This document shows, piece by piece, positions 17,040-25,744 of a DNA stretch of 64,000 nucleotides; position 1 is the first letter of the stretch, and every line of letters begins with the position of its first letter. The translations under genes were made by a program, and so were the position numbers. This DNA comes from Alteromonas sp. KUL42 (lineage in GTDB: Bacteria > Pseudomonadota > Gammaproteobacteria > Enterobacterales > Alteromonadaceae): the NCBI RefSeq assembly GCF_006538325.1, contig NZ_BJKK01000015.1, positions 1 through 64,000 on the forward strand. The letters are read 5' to 3'. The notes beneath the pieces were generated by a model. That model ran no database searches and had not been told where the DNA came from. It saw only the letters and a program-made list of their open reading frames with translations.

Positions 17040-18144
17040 TGTTCTCCATCGGTGTGTGCCTAACTGTGCTATCAATCACTGCTGGGTGAGCACACGGCAT
17101 GAGTTGATTATAAGTTTGGACCGGTAAAAACGTTTGTTCCTCTAGAAAGGCATGGCCAGCTTGCTGACCTAATCGATAATCGTGTTTTAATTCAACATCC
17201 GTGCTGCCCAATAACTTACTTTGCATTGTTGCTGACGCGAATATTTGAACAATCTCAACGTCATCCGGTGGATTGGCAATGAAGTCCAGCGCTTTTCGAT
17301 ACGCTTGTTCATGCTGCAACATATAATCAATGGTTTTCGGGCACTGACCAGTAGAGCACACTATACCGCGAAGTCGCTGTAGCCAAATCGATTGTGCATC
17401 AAAACTTTTGTCTACCGTACGTATAACCACAATTTTCTTCGCACCTCGTTCATACGCTTCTATAACCGGTAGTGGGGCTGCTAGCCCACCGTCTGCATAG
17501 TAGTCGGTATTTGCAGCTTCAGTCTCGCCATCAACATGACTGTTACTAGCATGAATGCTTCGCAGCGGTACACCCTGCTTATACAAAAAGGGTAATGCGC
17601 TAGATGCTTTTATTAAATCCAGCCATTGGTTTTTATGGGTTAAAGGGTTTAATAGGTACGCTTTTCTGTCTCGAATATTTGTTGCGGTAAATAGAATCTC
17701 CCGTCCAAGCACATTTTGTTTGGCTGTCTCAAGGTCGAGTTGACGCTTGGTTTCTTGGGTTTTGTCAAAATACCAGTCCAAATCAACAATGTGTTTACCT
17801 AGAAACCCACGACTTAACTGAAAAAAACGTTTGTGGCGTGTTAGCCCGCGTATCAAACGTTTAGCATAACCTTTCTGCCTTGCTACAAAGCTGGTTAAGT
17901 TTTGGGAGCCCGCTGACGTCCCAATAAGAATGTCAAAAGGGTCAAAATTATGCTCTAACCACGTGTCAAGCACGCCCGCGGTAAAAATACCACGCTGACC
18001 GCCACCTTCAGCAACTAGAGCTGTTTTCGCTGGCTTGTCCTTAGTTCGCACACTATCTGGTAGAAAAGAGCTAGTATCATGAGCCTGATGTTCCTGGCTA
18101 AAGACTTCACTGAAATTGGGGCTAGAAATGTTTGACGCTAACAT
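17011..18144 (-). CDS. Patatin-like phospholipase (YjjU type)
   Basis: 377 aa, cytoplasmic. It has the patatin set: ALVAEGGGQRGIFTAGVLD (oxyanion glycine loop), ILIGTSAGSQNL (nucleophile Ser in GTSAG) and YYADGGLAAPLPVIEAYERG (catalytic Asp in DGG). Length and C-terminal part fit the YjjU-like bacterial patatins, which hydrolyse acyl chains from phospholipids. It converges on dgkA with overlapping ends. The first 30 residues are low in similarity and the start could be a little further in. RBS AGAAGAG precedes the chosen ATG. Confidence 0.88.
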   Translation of the reverse strand: MLASNISSPNFSEVFSQEHQAHDTSSFLPDSVRTKDKPAKTALVAEGGGQRGIFTAGVLDTWLEHNFDPFDILIGTSAGSQNLTSFVARQKGYAKRLIRGLTRHKRFFQLSRGFLGKHIVDLDWYFDKTQETKRQLDLETAKQNVLGREILFTATNIRDRKAYLLNPLTHKNQWLDLIKASSALPFLYKQGVPLRSIHASNSHVDGETEAANTDYYADGGLAAPLPVIEAYERGAKKIVVIRTVDKSFDAQSIWLQRLRGIVCSTGQCPKTIDYMLQHEQAYRKALDFIANPPDDVEIVQIFASATMQSKLLGSTDVELKHDYRLGQQAGHAFLEEQTFLPVQTYNQLMPCAHPAVIDSTVRHTPMENISLPIACNQ

Positions 18145-18387
18145 GATTCACTCTTCTGACTATTGCTATCTATTGACTACTCGGTCAATGGTAATGAGAT
18201 CACATGCTATTTTGTAACGCAAAGAATGAATCAGTGTGATTGATAAATACGTTTCACTTCTTGGCTTCTACATAACTCATCCAATTTTAACATTGCGGTG
18301 AATGTAACGGGTGGTCATGGAATTGCATTGGTTCTTGTTGAATCGACTCGCTAACACTTAAACTAAATGCTTTCCAACGAGGTTCTT

Positions 18388-18792
18388 ATGATCACACGTG
18401 TTCACCACATTAACTTTCTAGTGCGCGATTTAGCATCAGCCACAAAGGCGTTTAATACGCTATTCCAACAGCAACCAGTATACGACTCACTGCACGCACG
18501 TGAGGCTAATACTGCAAGGTATCAGCTAGGTGAAGTGATTATTGTTTTGGTTTCACCTACGTCTGCCACAGGTACCGTGGGGCAATACTTAGAACAGAAA
18601 GGGGAAGGGGTGTTCTTAGTTTCATTTGGTGTACAAAACCTAGAAGATTTCTGGGAAGAATATGAATCAAATGAATTGGTGAGCGTGGCATCTGCGGCGC
18701 GAAAAGGGCTGGCTAACTGGCAAGTGCAGGACATTTCTTTGAAATGTGATTTAGGTACAGTGTTGCAAATTTGCCAAGAAAAGAACCAGTAA
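18388..18792 (+). CDS. VOC-family (glyoxalase/bleomycin-resistance fold) protein
   Basis: 134 aa from ATG 18388 (MITRVHHINFLVRDLASATK), preferred over an ATG at 18367 because CGAGG lies six bases before it and the family begins with such a strand. It has the paired beta-alpha-beta-beta-beta modules of the VOC superfamily: VHHINFLVRD with a metal-type His, then VFLVSFGVQNLEDFWEEY. These proteins include epimerases, lyases and dioxygenases, so a specific reaction cannot be given. It stands about 300 bp before the catabolic operon and on the same strand. It may be functionally linked to it, for example as a methylmalonyl- or dicarboxylyl-CoA epimerase-like enzyme. Confidence 0.8.
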   Translation: MITRVHHINFLVRDLASATKAFNTLFQQQPVYDSLHAREANTARYQLGEVIIVLVSPTSATGTVGQYLEQKGEGVFLVSFGVQNLEDFWEEYESNELVSVASAARKGLANWQVQDISLKCDLGTVLQICQEKNQ

Positions 18793-18999
18793 GCGGATTA
18801 CAAATACACAGTTTGTGCAACGCCTAAATATCAAGGTTTTAGAAGTAAAGAAAAGTAGAAATAATTTTTCATAATGAAATTTTAATTTCAAAGTGAAATG
18901 AATTGACTGGCTATTTGAGGTGTTCAAGTTTTACACTGGGGTGGGATGAATTCTATACAGCCCTTGTGTAATAGGCATTGATGACATTTTGTTCTGTGT

Positions 19000-19015
19000 T
19001 GGCATAGTGGCTGCA
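19000..19015 (+). promoter_or_regulatory. Possible sigma-54 promoter of the catabolic operon
   Basis: TGGCATAGTGGCTGCA has GG and GC elements exactly 12 bases apart, as in the -24/-12 consensus TGGCAC-N5-TTGCA, with three deviations. It lies about 75 bp before the start of a sigma-54 activator gene and within the region that would otherwise be its long TTG-initiated 5' extension. This supports the later ATG start and suggests that the activator drives its own operon. Confidence 0.45.
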
Positions 19016-19090
19016 ATTGCAGTGTTATGTTCAACATCAAAGCGTGTTTTCACATGTTGTTACAAGGGCAACATGAAAAGAGGAAACACG

Positions 19091-20980
19091 ATGGAAATCA
19101 ATGACGTGAATACTGCTACCACAGACAGTGCATTACTTAGAGTTCTCATTTTTGGCTACAGCGAGTTTAGCCAGTTGATGAGTAGTGTATTGTCGTCTTT
19201 CGCTGATGAAGCAACATTTAAAATTGTTGATGCGATAGTTGGAAGTTCAGTTGAAATACAAGGGCATATCGAAGCATTTGAACCAGATGTTGTCGTTAGT
19301 GCCGGATCGAACGCGCGATATCTGCGCTCTGCATTACCTATTCCCGTTGTCTCATTAAATACGACAGAATGGGATGTATATAACGCTCTTGAAAAAGCTA
19401 GTCAGGTAGCACAGAACGTCCACTTTATCTCTTTTGAAAAGGCCTATTGTGTTGCTCATGCAGCACAAGAGAAACTTGGAGTAAGCATTACAGAAAGTGT
19501 TTACTTAACCGCAGAGCAGGCCAGAGAGCAGTTTTATCTAGCAAGTAAAAAGGATGATATTGCGATTGTAGGGGCTAGCCTAGTGTGTGGGTTGGCCCAT
19601 AACAAAAATATCCCTTCGTTTTTGGTTTACTCTGTCGAGTCTTGCAGAGAAACCATCAAAGCTGCCATTCAGCAAGCTAAAGAGTGGAAGAAGCGTGAGA
19701 AAGATCACGCCTTATTATCTTGGCTTTTGCTTCAATCTCAAACGCCGATCATCATGGTTGATGAAAACGGTGACTCACTTACTCTGAACAAAGCCGCACG
19801 AGAGCATTTGAGCTTAAGTGCCAAGGCTGAATTAGACTTGGACTCACTTATTCATCCTATTGGTGGCAAGAGAGAAACAGACGGTGAATGCGAAATAAAC
19901 GGCAATGAGTGGTGGTATCACTTAGATACCATTAACCACGGTCAGGGTTTTAAACCCATGTACGTCTATCAGCTATATCGTAAGAAGCCCAAGCAACAAG
20001 CTACCGCTACACAAGAGAAAAAAGATAAACACGAACTTGTATTTGTTTCCAAAGAAATCGAAGGCGTAATCAAACAAGTAAAAGCATATGCCACATCACC
20101 AAGTAATGTGTTGCTATTTGGAGAGTCAGGCACTGGTAAAGAGCTTGTTGCTCGACAAATTCATAAACACAGCCCGTATTCTGAAGGAAAGTTTATTGCA
20201 CTTAACTGCAGCGCTATTCCTTCCGAATTATTCGAAGGGGAATTGTTTGGGCATCAAGATGGTGCTTATACGGGCTCTAAGCGTGGTGGTCGAAAGGGAC
20301 TTATTGAAGAAGCGCATAGCGGCGCGTTGTTTTTAGATGAGATAAGTGAACTCGCGTTAGATCAGCAAGCAAAATTATTACGGTTTCTCCAAGAGCGCAG
20401 TTATCGACCGCTAGGGGGAAATCAGGAAAAAGACGTCGACTTAAAACTGATAGCGGCATCTAACCGTTCCTTGGCCGATATGGTCGCCAATGGTGAATTT
20501 AGAGAAGACCTTTTTTATCGCTTGAATGTCTTTAATATTTTCATTCCTCCATTACGTGCTCGTGTTGATGATATTGAACACATCGCCTCGTTTAAATTAA
20601 CCCAATTAGTTGAGCGCTACCGATTAGCTTACACCGAAGCTGACGTATTCAGTCACATCGCAAAGTACCTTACCGCTCACCATTGGCCAGGTAATATCCG
20701 AGAGCTCGAGAATGTACTTGAGCGTATAGTCGCTTACTTGCATACCGTTGACGACATAAAACGGCTTGAGCCGGCACTTCGACAAATTACACCAGAACTC
20801 TTTTCTGCCCCCACCCAATCGCAGTTTTACCGTGGTGAAGGCCAACTTAAAACACAAGAAGAAGCTTTGATCCTTGCCGCTCTAGAACAGTGTCAGGGTG
20901 ATAAACACAAGGCCGCCCAAAAACTGGGTATTAGTCACACCACACTGTGGCGAAGGTTAAAAACAATAAAACAACAATAG
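19091..20980 (+). CDS. PrpR-like sigma-54-dependent transcriptional activator
   Basis: 629 aa from ATG 19091, with GAGGA before it. The N-terminal domain (about 15-190) resembles the PrpR sensor: FEPDVVVSAGSNARYLRSAL and PIPVVSLNTTEWDVYNALEK. A short PAS-like linker (PIIMVDENGDSLTLNKAAR) follows, then the AAA+ domain with GESGTGKE (Walker A), GALFLDEISEL (Walker B) and the sigma-54 contact loop as GAYTGS instead of the usual GAFTGA. A Fis-type helix-turn-helix ends the protein (DKHKAAQKLGISHTTLWRRL). PrpR senses 2-methylcitrate, so the inducer here is probably a related (methyl) di- or tricarboxylate. It is first in the operon. Confidence 0.92.
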   Translation: MEINDVNTATTDSALLRVLIFGYSEFSQLMSSVLSSFADEATFKIVDAIVGSSVEIQGHIEAFEPDVVVSAGSNARYLRSALPIPVVSLNTTEWDVYNALEKASQVAQNVHFISFEKAYCVAHAAQEKLGVSITESVYLTAEQAREQFYLASKKDDIAIVGASLVCGLAHNKNIPSFLVYSVESCRETIKAAIQQAKEWKKREKDHALLSWLLLQSQTPIIMVDENGDSLTLNKAAREHLSLSAKAELDLDSLIHPIGGKRETDGECEINGNEWWYHLDTINHGQGFKPMYVYQLYRKKPKQQATATQEKKDKHELVFVSKEIEGVIKQVKAYATSPSNVLLFGESGTGKELVARQIHKHSPYSEGKFIALNCSAIPSELFEGELFGHQDGAYTGSKRGGRKGLIEEAHSGALFLDEISELALDQQAKLLRFLQERSYRPLGGNQEKDVDLKLIAASNRSLADMVANGEFREDLFYRLNVFNIFIPPLRARVDDIEHIASFKLTQLVERYRLAYTEADVFSHIAKYLTAHHWPGNIRELENVLERIVAYLHTVDDIKRLEPALRQITPELFSAPTQSQFYRGEGQLKTQEEALILAALEQCQGDKHKAAQKLGISHTTLWRRLKTIKQQ

Positions 20981-21003
20981 CGAACAGAGGTTCGGAGGAA
21001 ACT

Positions 21004-23595
21004 ATGCACTCAAATGATAGGCACTACTTAGCAAAGCAAATCGCTTTAGCGCTCACACTCGGTTATTCGAGTTTGGCAGTACCCCATGCTTTTGCACAGG
21101 AAACAACGCCAGTGGCAGAAAGCGAAGACGCATTTGAGGTCATCAGTATCTCGCGAAAACGTCCAGAAAGTATTCAAGAAGTGCCTATTGCGGTTACAGC
21201 GCTTTCTGCCAATGAATTAGAGGCGGCAGGTGTTGAACGCTCCAGTGATTTTATTGGCCTTATTCCCAATGTAAGTATTGTGGATGCCGCCAATGTAGGC
21301 GATACCCAAGTGAATATTCGCGGCATTATTTCAACCCGTGATGCAGAGTCGACGTTTGCATACGTAGTTGATGGTGTTTTGCAAACAAACCCGAATAGTT
21401 TTAATGAAACCTTGACCGATATTCAGCAAATTGAAGTGTTAAAAGGGCCTCAGGGGGCGCTGTACGGCAGAAATGCGGTTGCTGGGGCTATTTTGGTAAC
21501 CACTAAAACGCCGTCCGACATTTTTGAAGCGCGCGTTGAAGCTGGTGTGGGCAATAACAACACCCAGCGTTACAGCGGTATGATAACAGGCCCTTTAAGC
21601 GATAATGTATTTGGGCGTTTTGTGGCTTCGCATTCAACCACAGACGGCTTTTATGAGAATGTGTTTTTAGGTCGCGATGACGTGGTGGACTTTTTAGAAG
21701 ATACCACACTTAAAGGGCGTCTTATCTGGGAAGCCACAGATGACTTAACCTTTGATTTGCGGGCCTCTCGTAGTGAAGTGGAAAGTGGGGCAATAAATTT
21801 TAATGCGGCTTTTGCGCTTCCCAGCTTCCAGGCTGCATTTGGTCAAAGTGCTTATTTTAAAGATGTTAACGACCACGAGTTTATTTTTGCATTCAATGTG
21901 CCGGGTGAAAATGAACAAGAAACTACGGAAATTGCACTTAAGGCCGATTACAGTGGCAGTAGCTTTGATGTAACCGGCGTATTGGCTTATAACGACTTAG
22001 AAGAGTATTTATTATCAGATGGCACTAGTGCGTCATTCTACGGTTACGAGGTAACCCCTCAATGTCAGGCTGATCGCGAAACTATGAACAACCTGCCTGC
22101 GGAGTTAGGTGGCGCCGGTAGAAGCGATCTGTTCGGTGATTTCCTATCGCCATTCGTGGTACTTCCTCCCGGTCAAGATTTTTCCGGTGTATACGGTCCT
22201 TACACATCGTTATCTTGTGATGGCTATCAATATCAAGAGCGAAGCCAGCGTGATTTCAGTGGCGAAATTCGATTAACCTCTAATGATACTGATGCGGCAA
22301 TGCGCTGGATTGCTGGCGCTTATTTCGCGCAAATAGAACGCGATGTGGTTGTGGCCTATGGTGCCGACCAGGGGCAAGGGTTTCTGCGCCAAGCCTATGT
22401 GCCTCCTACCGGGCCGAATCCTACTGACTTACTGTTTAGTGACACCTTCGATACCACTGTGCTTTCTGCATTTGGTCAAATTGAATACGATTTAAATGAA
22501 CGATGGGAAGTGTCAGTAGCCCTTCGATACGACAACGAACAACGCGAAGTGTCGAATAATGTGCCTAATGTGAGTGCGTCAGGCTTAAACGTTAATACCA
22601 TAGTCAATGGTGTGGTTGGACCGATTAACCCCGCATTCAATCTAAACCCCGATGGCATTCCAGACCGAGAAGCCAGTTTCAGTCAATTCCAGCCTAAAGT
22701 TACCCTTAGTTATGAAGCGAATGACAACCTTAACTTATATGGTAGTTACGGTGTGGGCTTTAGAAGTGGTGGCTTCAACTCAATTGGTACAGAGGCAACG
22801 TTAGACTACTGGTTTAATGCTTCCGGGCAAGGCACGCCCGGTGACGCCGTTAACGCGCAGCTAATTGTGCCAGATGACTATGCCAAAGAAGTGACCACAA
22901 GTATTGAACTTGGTGGTAAAGCTACATTACTAGAAAACAGACTCAAACTTAACGCTGCTGTATTCCAAACAGAAGTAGAGGACAACCAGTTCTTCGAATT
23001 CTTTGCGGGTCCGTTTGGGCTGTTACGTGCGGTAACCACAATTGATGAGTTAGAGATCCAGGGTATTGAGTTTGATTTTAACTATCGTGCAACCGATAAC
23101 TTCACCGTATTTGGGGGTGCTGGGTTTATCGATAGTGAAATTATTGAAAACCGTAACCGACCATTAACTGTGGGCAATAAAGCTCCTCAAACACCCGACA
23201 AGTCTTTCACGTTTGGTGTGAATTACGACTACGAAGTTAACAGCGACTTATTGTTGTCAACGCGAATTGATTACCAATATGTTGGCGAAACACCGTTTCA
23301 TACCCTTCAAGGTGAAGAGACCCCCACTATTTGGGACTTCTTCGGCACGTTAGGTGGAGGTGTTCCACCGGGTCCACATCCTCAGAACTTCTCTAACGCC
23401 ACGCGGGATGCTTACAACACAGTTAACGCTCGCATTACGTTGGCAGGTGAAATGTGGAGTGTGGCGTTGTGGGGAAAGAACCTGACCGACGAGCAATATT
23501 TACAGGAAGTGATCCCCGCACCAGAGTTTGGTGGTTCTTTCCTTCATCCTTCTGCGCTACGCGCATATGGCATTGATATCAGCGTTAGTTTCTAG
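21004..23595 (+). CDS. TonB-dependent outer-membrane receptor
   Basis: About 863 aa from ATG 21004 (GGAGG eight bases before). The signal peptide ends near HAFAQ. A TonB box-like segment (AFEVISISRKRPE) and the plug domain follow (QEVPIAVTALSANELEAAGV, VNIRGIISTRD, EVLKGPQGALYGRNAVAGAI). A 22-strand barrel then ends in GIDISVSF, with a C-terminal Phe as for outer-membrane proteins. It imports a substrate across the outer membrane using TonB energy. Its place directly behind the activator and before the CoA-transferase (40 bp) suggests that it takes up the compound, or a precursor, that this operon degrades. Confidence 0.93.
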   Translation: MHSNDRHYLAKQIALALTLGYSSLAVPHAFAQETTPVAESEDAFEVISISRKRPESIQEVPIAVTALSANELEAAGVERSSDFIGLIPNVSIVDAANVGDTQVNIRGIISTRDAESTFAYVVDGVLQTNPNSFNETLTDIQQIEVLKGPQGALYGRNAVAGAILVTTKTPSDIFEARVEAGVGNNNTQRYSGMITGPLSDNVFGRFVASHSTTDGFYENVFLGRDDVVDFLEDTTLKGRLIWEATDDLTFDLRASRSEVESGAINFNAAFALPSFQAAFGQSAYFKDVNDHEFIFAFNVPGENEQETTEIALKADYSGSSFDVTGVLAYNDLEEYLLSDGTSASFYGYEVTPQCQADRETMNNLPAELGGAGRSDLFGDFLSPFVVLPPGQDFSGVYGPYTSLSCDGYQYQERSQRDFSGEIRLTSNDTDAAMRWIAGAYFAQIERDVVVAYGADQGQGFLRQAYVPPTGPNPTDLLFSDTFDTTVLSAFGQIEYDLNERWEVSVALRYDNEQREVSNNVPNVSASGLNVNTIVNGVVGPINPAFNLNPDGIPDREASFSQFQPKVTLSYEANDNLNLYGSYGVGFRSGGFNSIGTEATLDYWFNASGQGTPGDAVNAQLIVPDDYAKEVTTSIELGGKATLLENRLKLNAAVFQTEVEDNQFFEFFAGPFGLLRAVTTIDELEIQGIEFDFNYRATDNFTVFGGAGFIDSEIIENRNRPLTVGNKAPQTPDKSFTFGVNYDYEVNSDLLLSTRIDYQYVGETPFHTLQGEETPTIWDFFGTLGGGVPPGPHPQNFSNATRDAYNTVNARITLAGEMWSVALWGKNLTDEQYLQEVIPAPEFGGSFLHPSALRAYGIDISVSF

Positions 23596-23635
23596 CGCTG
23601 GTATACAGACGATTTCTGATAGTTAGAGAGTAGAA

Positions 23636-24835
23636 ATGAATAAACCATTGGCAGATATTACCGTCATCGATTTAACACATATGTTATCGGGGCCTTACTG
23701 TGGAATGATCTTAGCGGATTTAGGTGCTGAGACAATAAAAGTCGAACCCCTTCAAGGCGAGGGAACACGCAAACTGTTAGCGTCTGACCCAGACAATTCA
23801 CTTGATGGCATGGGGGCGTACTTTATAACCCTCAACCGTAACAAAAAAAGTGTGTGTATCGACCTGAAATCGGAAGAAGGCTTGCAAGTTTTTTATAAGT
23901 TGGTTGAAAAAGCCGACGTGGTAATTAACAACTTTGGTGCGGGCGTGCCGTCTCGACTTAAAATAGATTACGAGCATTTAAGTAAAGTAAATCCGGCCAT
24001 TATTACGTGTTCAATTACAGGGTTTGGCAACGATGGTCCTAAATACAAACGTCCGGCTTTCGATCAAGTAGCACAAGCAACAGGCGGCGGTATGTCGATT
24101 ACAGGCACCGATCCTGAACACCCTGTGCGCGCTGGTATTCCTATTGGCGATTTGGGCGGTGGCATGTTTGCAGTTATGGGAATTCAAGCTGCAATAATAG
24201 AAAGGGCTAAAAGCGGTATTGGGCAAGACGTTGATATTTCCATGTTGGATTGTCAAATATCACTGCTTAACTACATGGCCACAATGTACTTTTTATCGGG
24301 TAAAGATCCTTTTCCTATTGGAAACTCGCATTTTGTTCACGTGCCCTACAATACGTTTAAAACGGCGGACGGCTTTGTGGTAATTGCGGTTATCACAGAT
24401 AACTTTTGGCAAAACCTCAAAGGCGTAGTGAACATACCCAGTTTGGATTTGCCGGAGTTCGATACCCAACCTGGGCGCTGGGCTAAAAAGGACTTTATTG
24501 ACGAGACGTTAAATACCGTTTTGCAAACTAAACCGTCGGCTTATTGGATAGAAAAACTTGAAGCGGCCCGCATTCCTTGTGCTCCCGTGAATACTTTTTC
24601 ACAGGCACTGAGTGACGAACAGGTCCTGCATCGCAATATGGTGGTCGAGCTTTCGTCTGGTGACGGCAACAAAACCAAAGGTCCTGGTAACCCAATCAAG
24701 CTTTCTCGTAGCAACGAGGAAGCTTTTAACCCTGCACCGAAGTTAGGAGAGCACACCTATCACATTTTGAAATCAGTGGCAGGCCTGAGTGATGAGGCCA
24801 TTACCACACTTATCAATGACAAGGTGGTAGGCTAA
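23636..24835 (+). CDS. Class III (CaiB/BaiF) CoA-transferase
   Basis: 399 aa. It begins with VIDLTHMLSGPYCGMILADLGAETIKVEP, the family opening. It has NRNKKSVCIDLKSEEG, INNFGAGVPSRLKIDY, GFGNDGPKYKRPAFDQVAQATGG, and AGIPIGDLGGGMFAVMGIQAA, whose Asp is the expected catalytic aspartate. Such enzymes move CoA between carboxylic acids by anhydride intermediates. Citramalate or other dicarboxylate CoA-transferases belong here. It overlaps the HMGL-like gene by one base (TAATG), as in pathways where CoA activation is followed by cleavage. The acid is not shown. Confidence 0.93.
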   Translation: MNKPLADITVIDLTHMLSGPYCGMILADLGAETIKVEPLQGEGTRKLLASDPDNSLDGMGAYFITLNRNKKSVCIDLKSEEGLQVFYKLVEKADVVINNFGAGVPSRLKIDYEHLSKVNPAIITCSITGFGNDGPKYKRPAFDQVAQATGGGMSITGTDPEHPVRAGIPIGDLGGGMFAVMGIQAAIIERAKSGIGQDVDISMLDCQISLLNYMATMYFLSGKDPFPIGNSHFVHVPYNTFKTADGFVVIAVITDNFWQNLKGVVNIPSLDLPEFDTQPGRWAKKDFIDETLNTVLQTKPSAYWIEKLEAARIPCAPVNTFSQALSDEQVLHRNMVVELSSGDGNKTKGPGNPIKLSRSNEEAFNPAPKLGEHTYHILKSVAGLSDEAITTLINDKVVG

Positions 24836-25728
24836 TGAAAAACCACATTGTCATTAATGACGTTGGGCCAAGAGATGGCTTGCAGAATCAGCCTAAACAC
24901 TTGTCGGTTCATGAGCGGTTAACGCTTATTAATGCGCTTGTGGATGCTGGGCTACCTGCCATAGAAGTAGGAGCATTTGTTTCACCTAAAGCGGTACCGG
25001 CAATGGCGAGTACTGATGAGATTTATGCACAGCTGCCAAAGCAAAATGGTGTTGAGTACTCAGTACTTATTCCCAATCCGAAAGGTTTCCAAACGGGCGC
25101 AGCGCTCAATGTATCTACCATGTCATTGGTGGTTGCTGCTAGCAGCACCATGAATGAGAAGAATATTCGCATGACTACGGCACAAGCTATGTCAATGTGT
25201 TTCGATGTATTGGGCAGGGCCAAATCACTTGAACGAAATGTACAAGCTTATGTGGCTACCGCGTGGGCCTGTCCATTTGAAGGCGCGGTAAATAAAAGCG
25301 ATGTGTTTCAAGTGACAGAGGAGCTACTTAAAGCTGGTGCATCACACATCGTCGTGGCAGACACCATTGGCGCGGCAGCTCCTGACGCGGTTTACACCTT
25401 GATGAGTGAGATGGCAGTTGAGTTTGGTGCACAGAATCTTTCTTGTCATTTTCACGACACCCGAGCCATGGGTGTCGCCAATGTATACGCAGCCATTCAG
25501 GCGGGTGTCAGACGGTTTGACGCTTCGATTGGTGGACTAGGAGGCTGTCCATTTGCACCCGGTGCAACAGGCAACGTGGCCACCGAAGATGTGGTGTTGC
25601 TTGTCGAGCAAATGGGGTTTGAAACAGGAGTAGATATGAAAAAGCTACTTGAAGCGTCGGACTTAGCGACAGAACTTACCGGTACAGCGCGAGGCGGTCA
25701 CGCTAAAGCCTGGTTAAAACAACAATAA
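24835..25728 (+). CDS. HMG-CoA lyase-like enzyme (HMGL family)
   Basis: 297 aa, a TIM-barrel lyase of the HMGL/pyruvate carboxyltransferase group. NDVGPRDGLQNQPKHLSV carries metal-binding Asp. IEVGAFVSPKAVPAMA, CHFHDTRAMGVANVYAAIQAG (metal His), and GGLGGCPFAPGATGNVATED give the active-site Cys signature. Enzymes of this type cleave HMG-CoA or, in Chloroflexus, citramalyl-CoA into an acyl-CoA and an oxo acid. Coupled translationally to the CoA-transferase, it probably cleaves the CoA-ester made by that enzyme. Confidence 0.93.
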   Translation: MKNHIVINDVGPRDGLQNQPKHLSVHERLTLINALVDAGLPAIEVGAFVSPKAVPAMASTDEIYAQLPKQNGVEYSVLIPNPKGFQTGAALNVSTMSLVVAASSTMNEKNIRMTTAQAMSMCFDVLGRAKSLERNVQAYVATAWACPFEGAVNKSDVFQVTEELLKAGASHIVVADTIGAAAPDAVYTLMSEMAVEFGAQNLSCHFHDTRAMGVANVYAAIQAGVRRFDASIGGLGGCPFAPGATGNVATEDVVLLVEQMGFETGVDMKKLLEASDLATELTGTARGGHAKAWLKQQ

Positions 25729-25744
25729 ATAAAAGGGGAAAAGC

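Noticed and set aside
18989..19090. Longer start for the PrpR-like activator (TTG at 18989)
   Set aside because: The extra 34 residues are unlike the family and the region holds the likely sigma-54 promoter.
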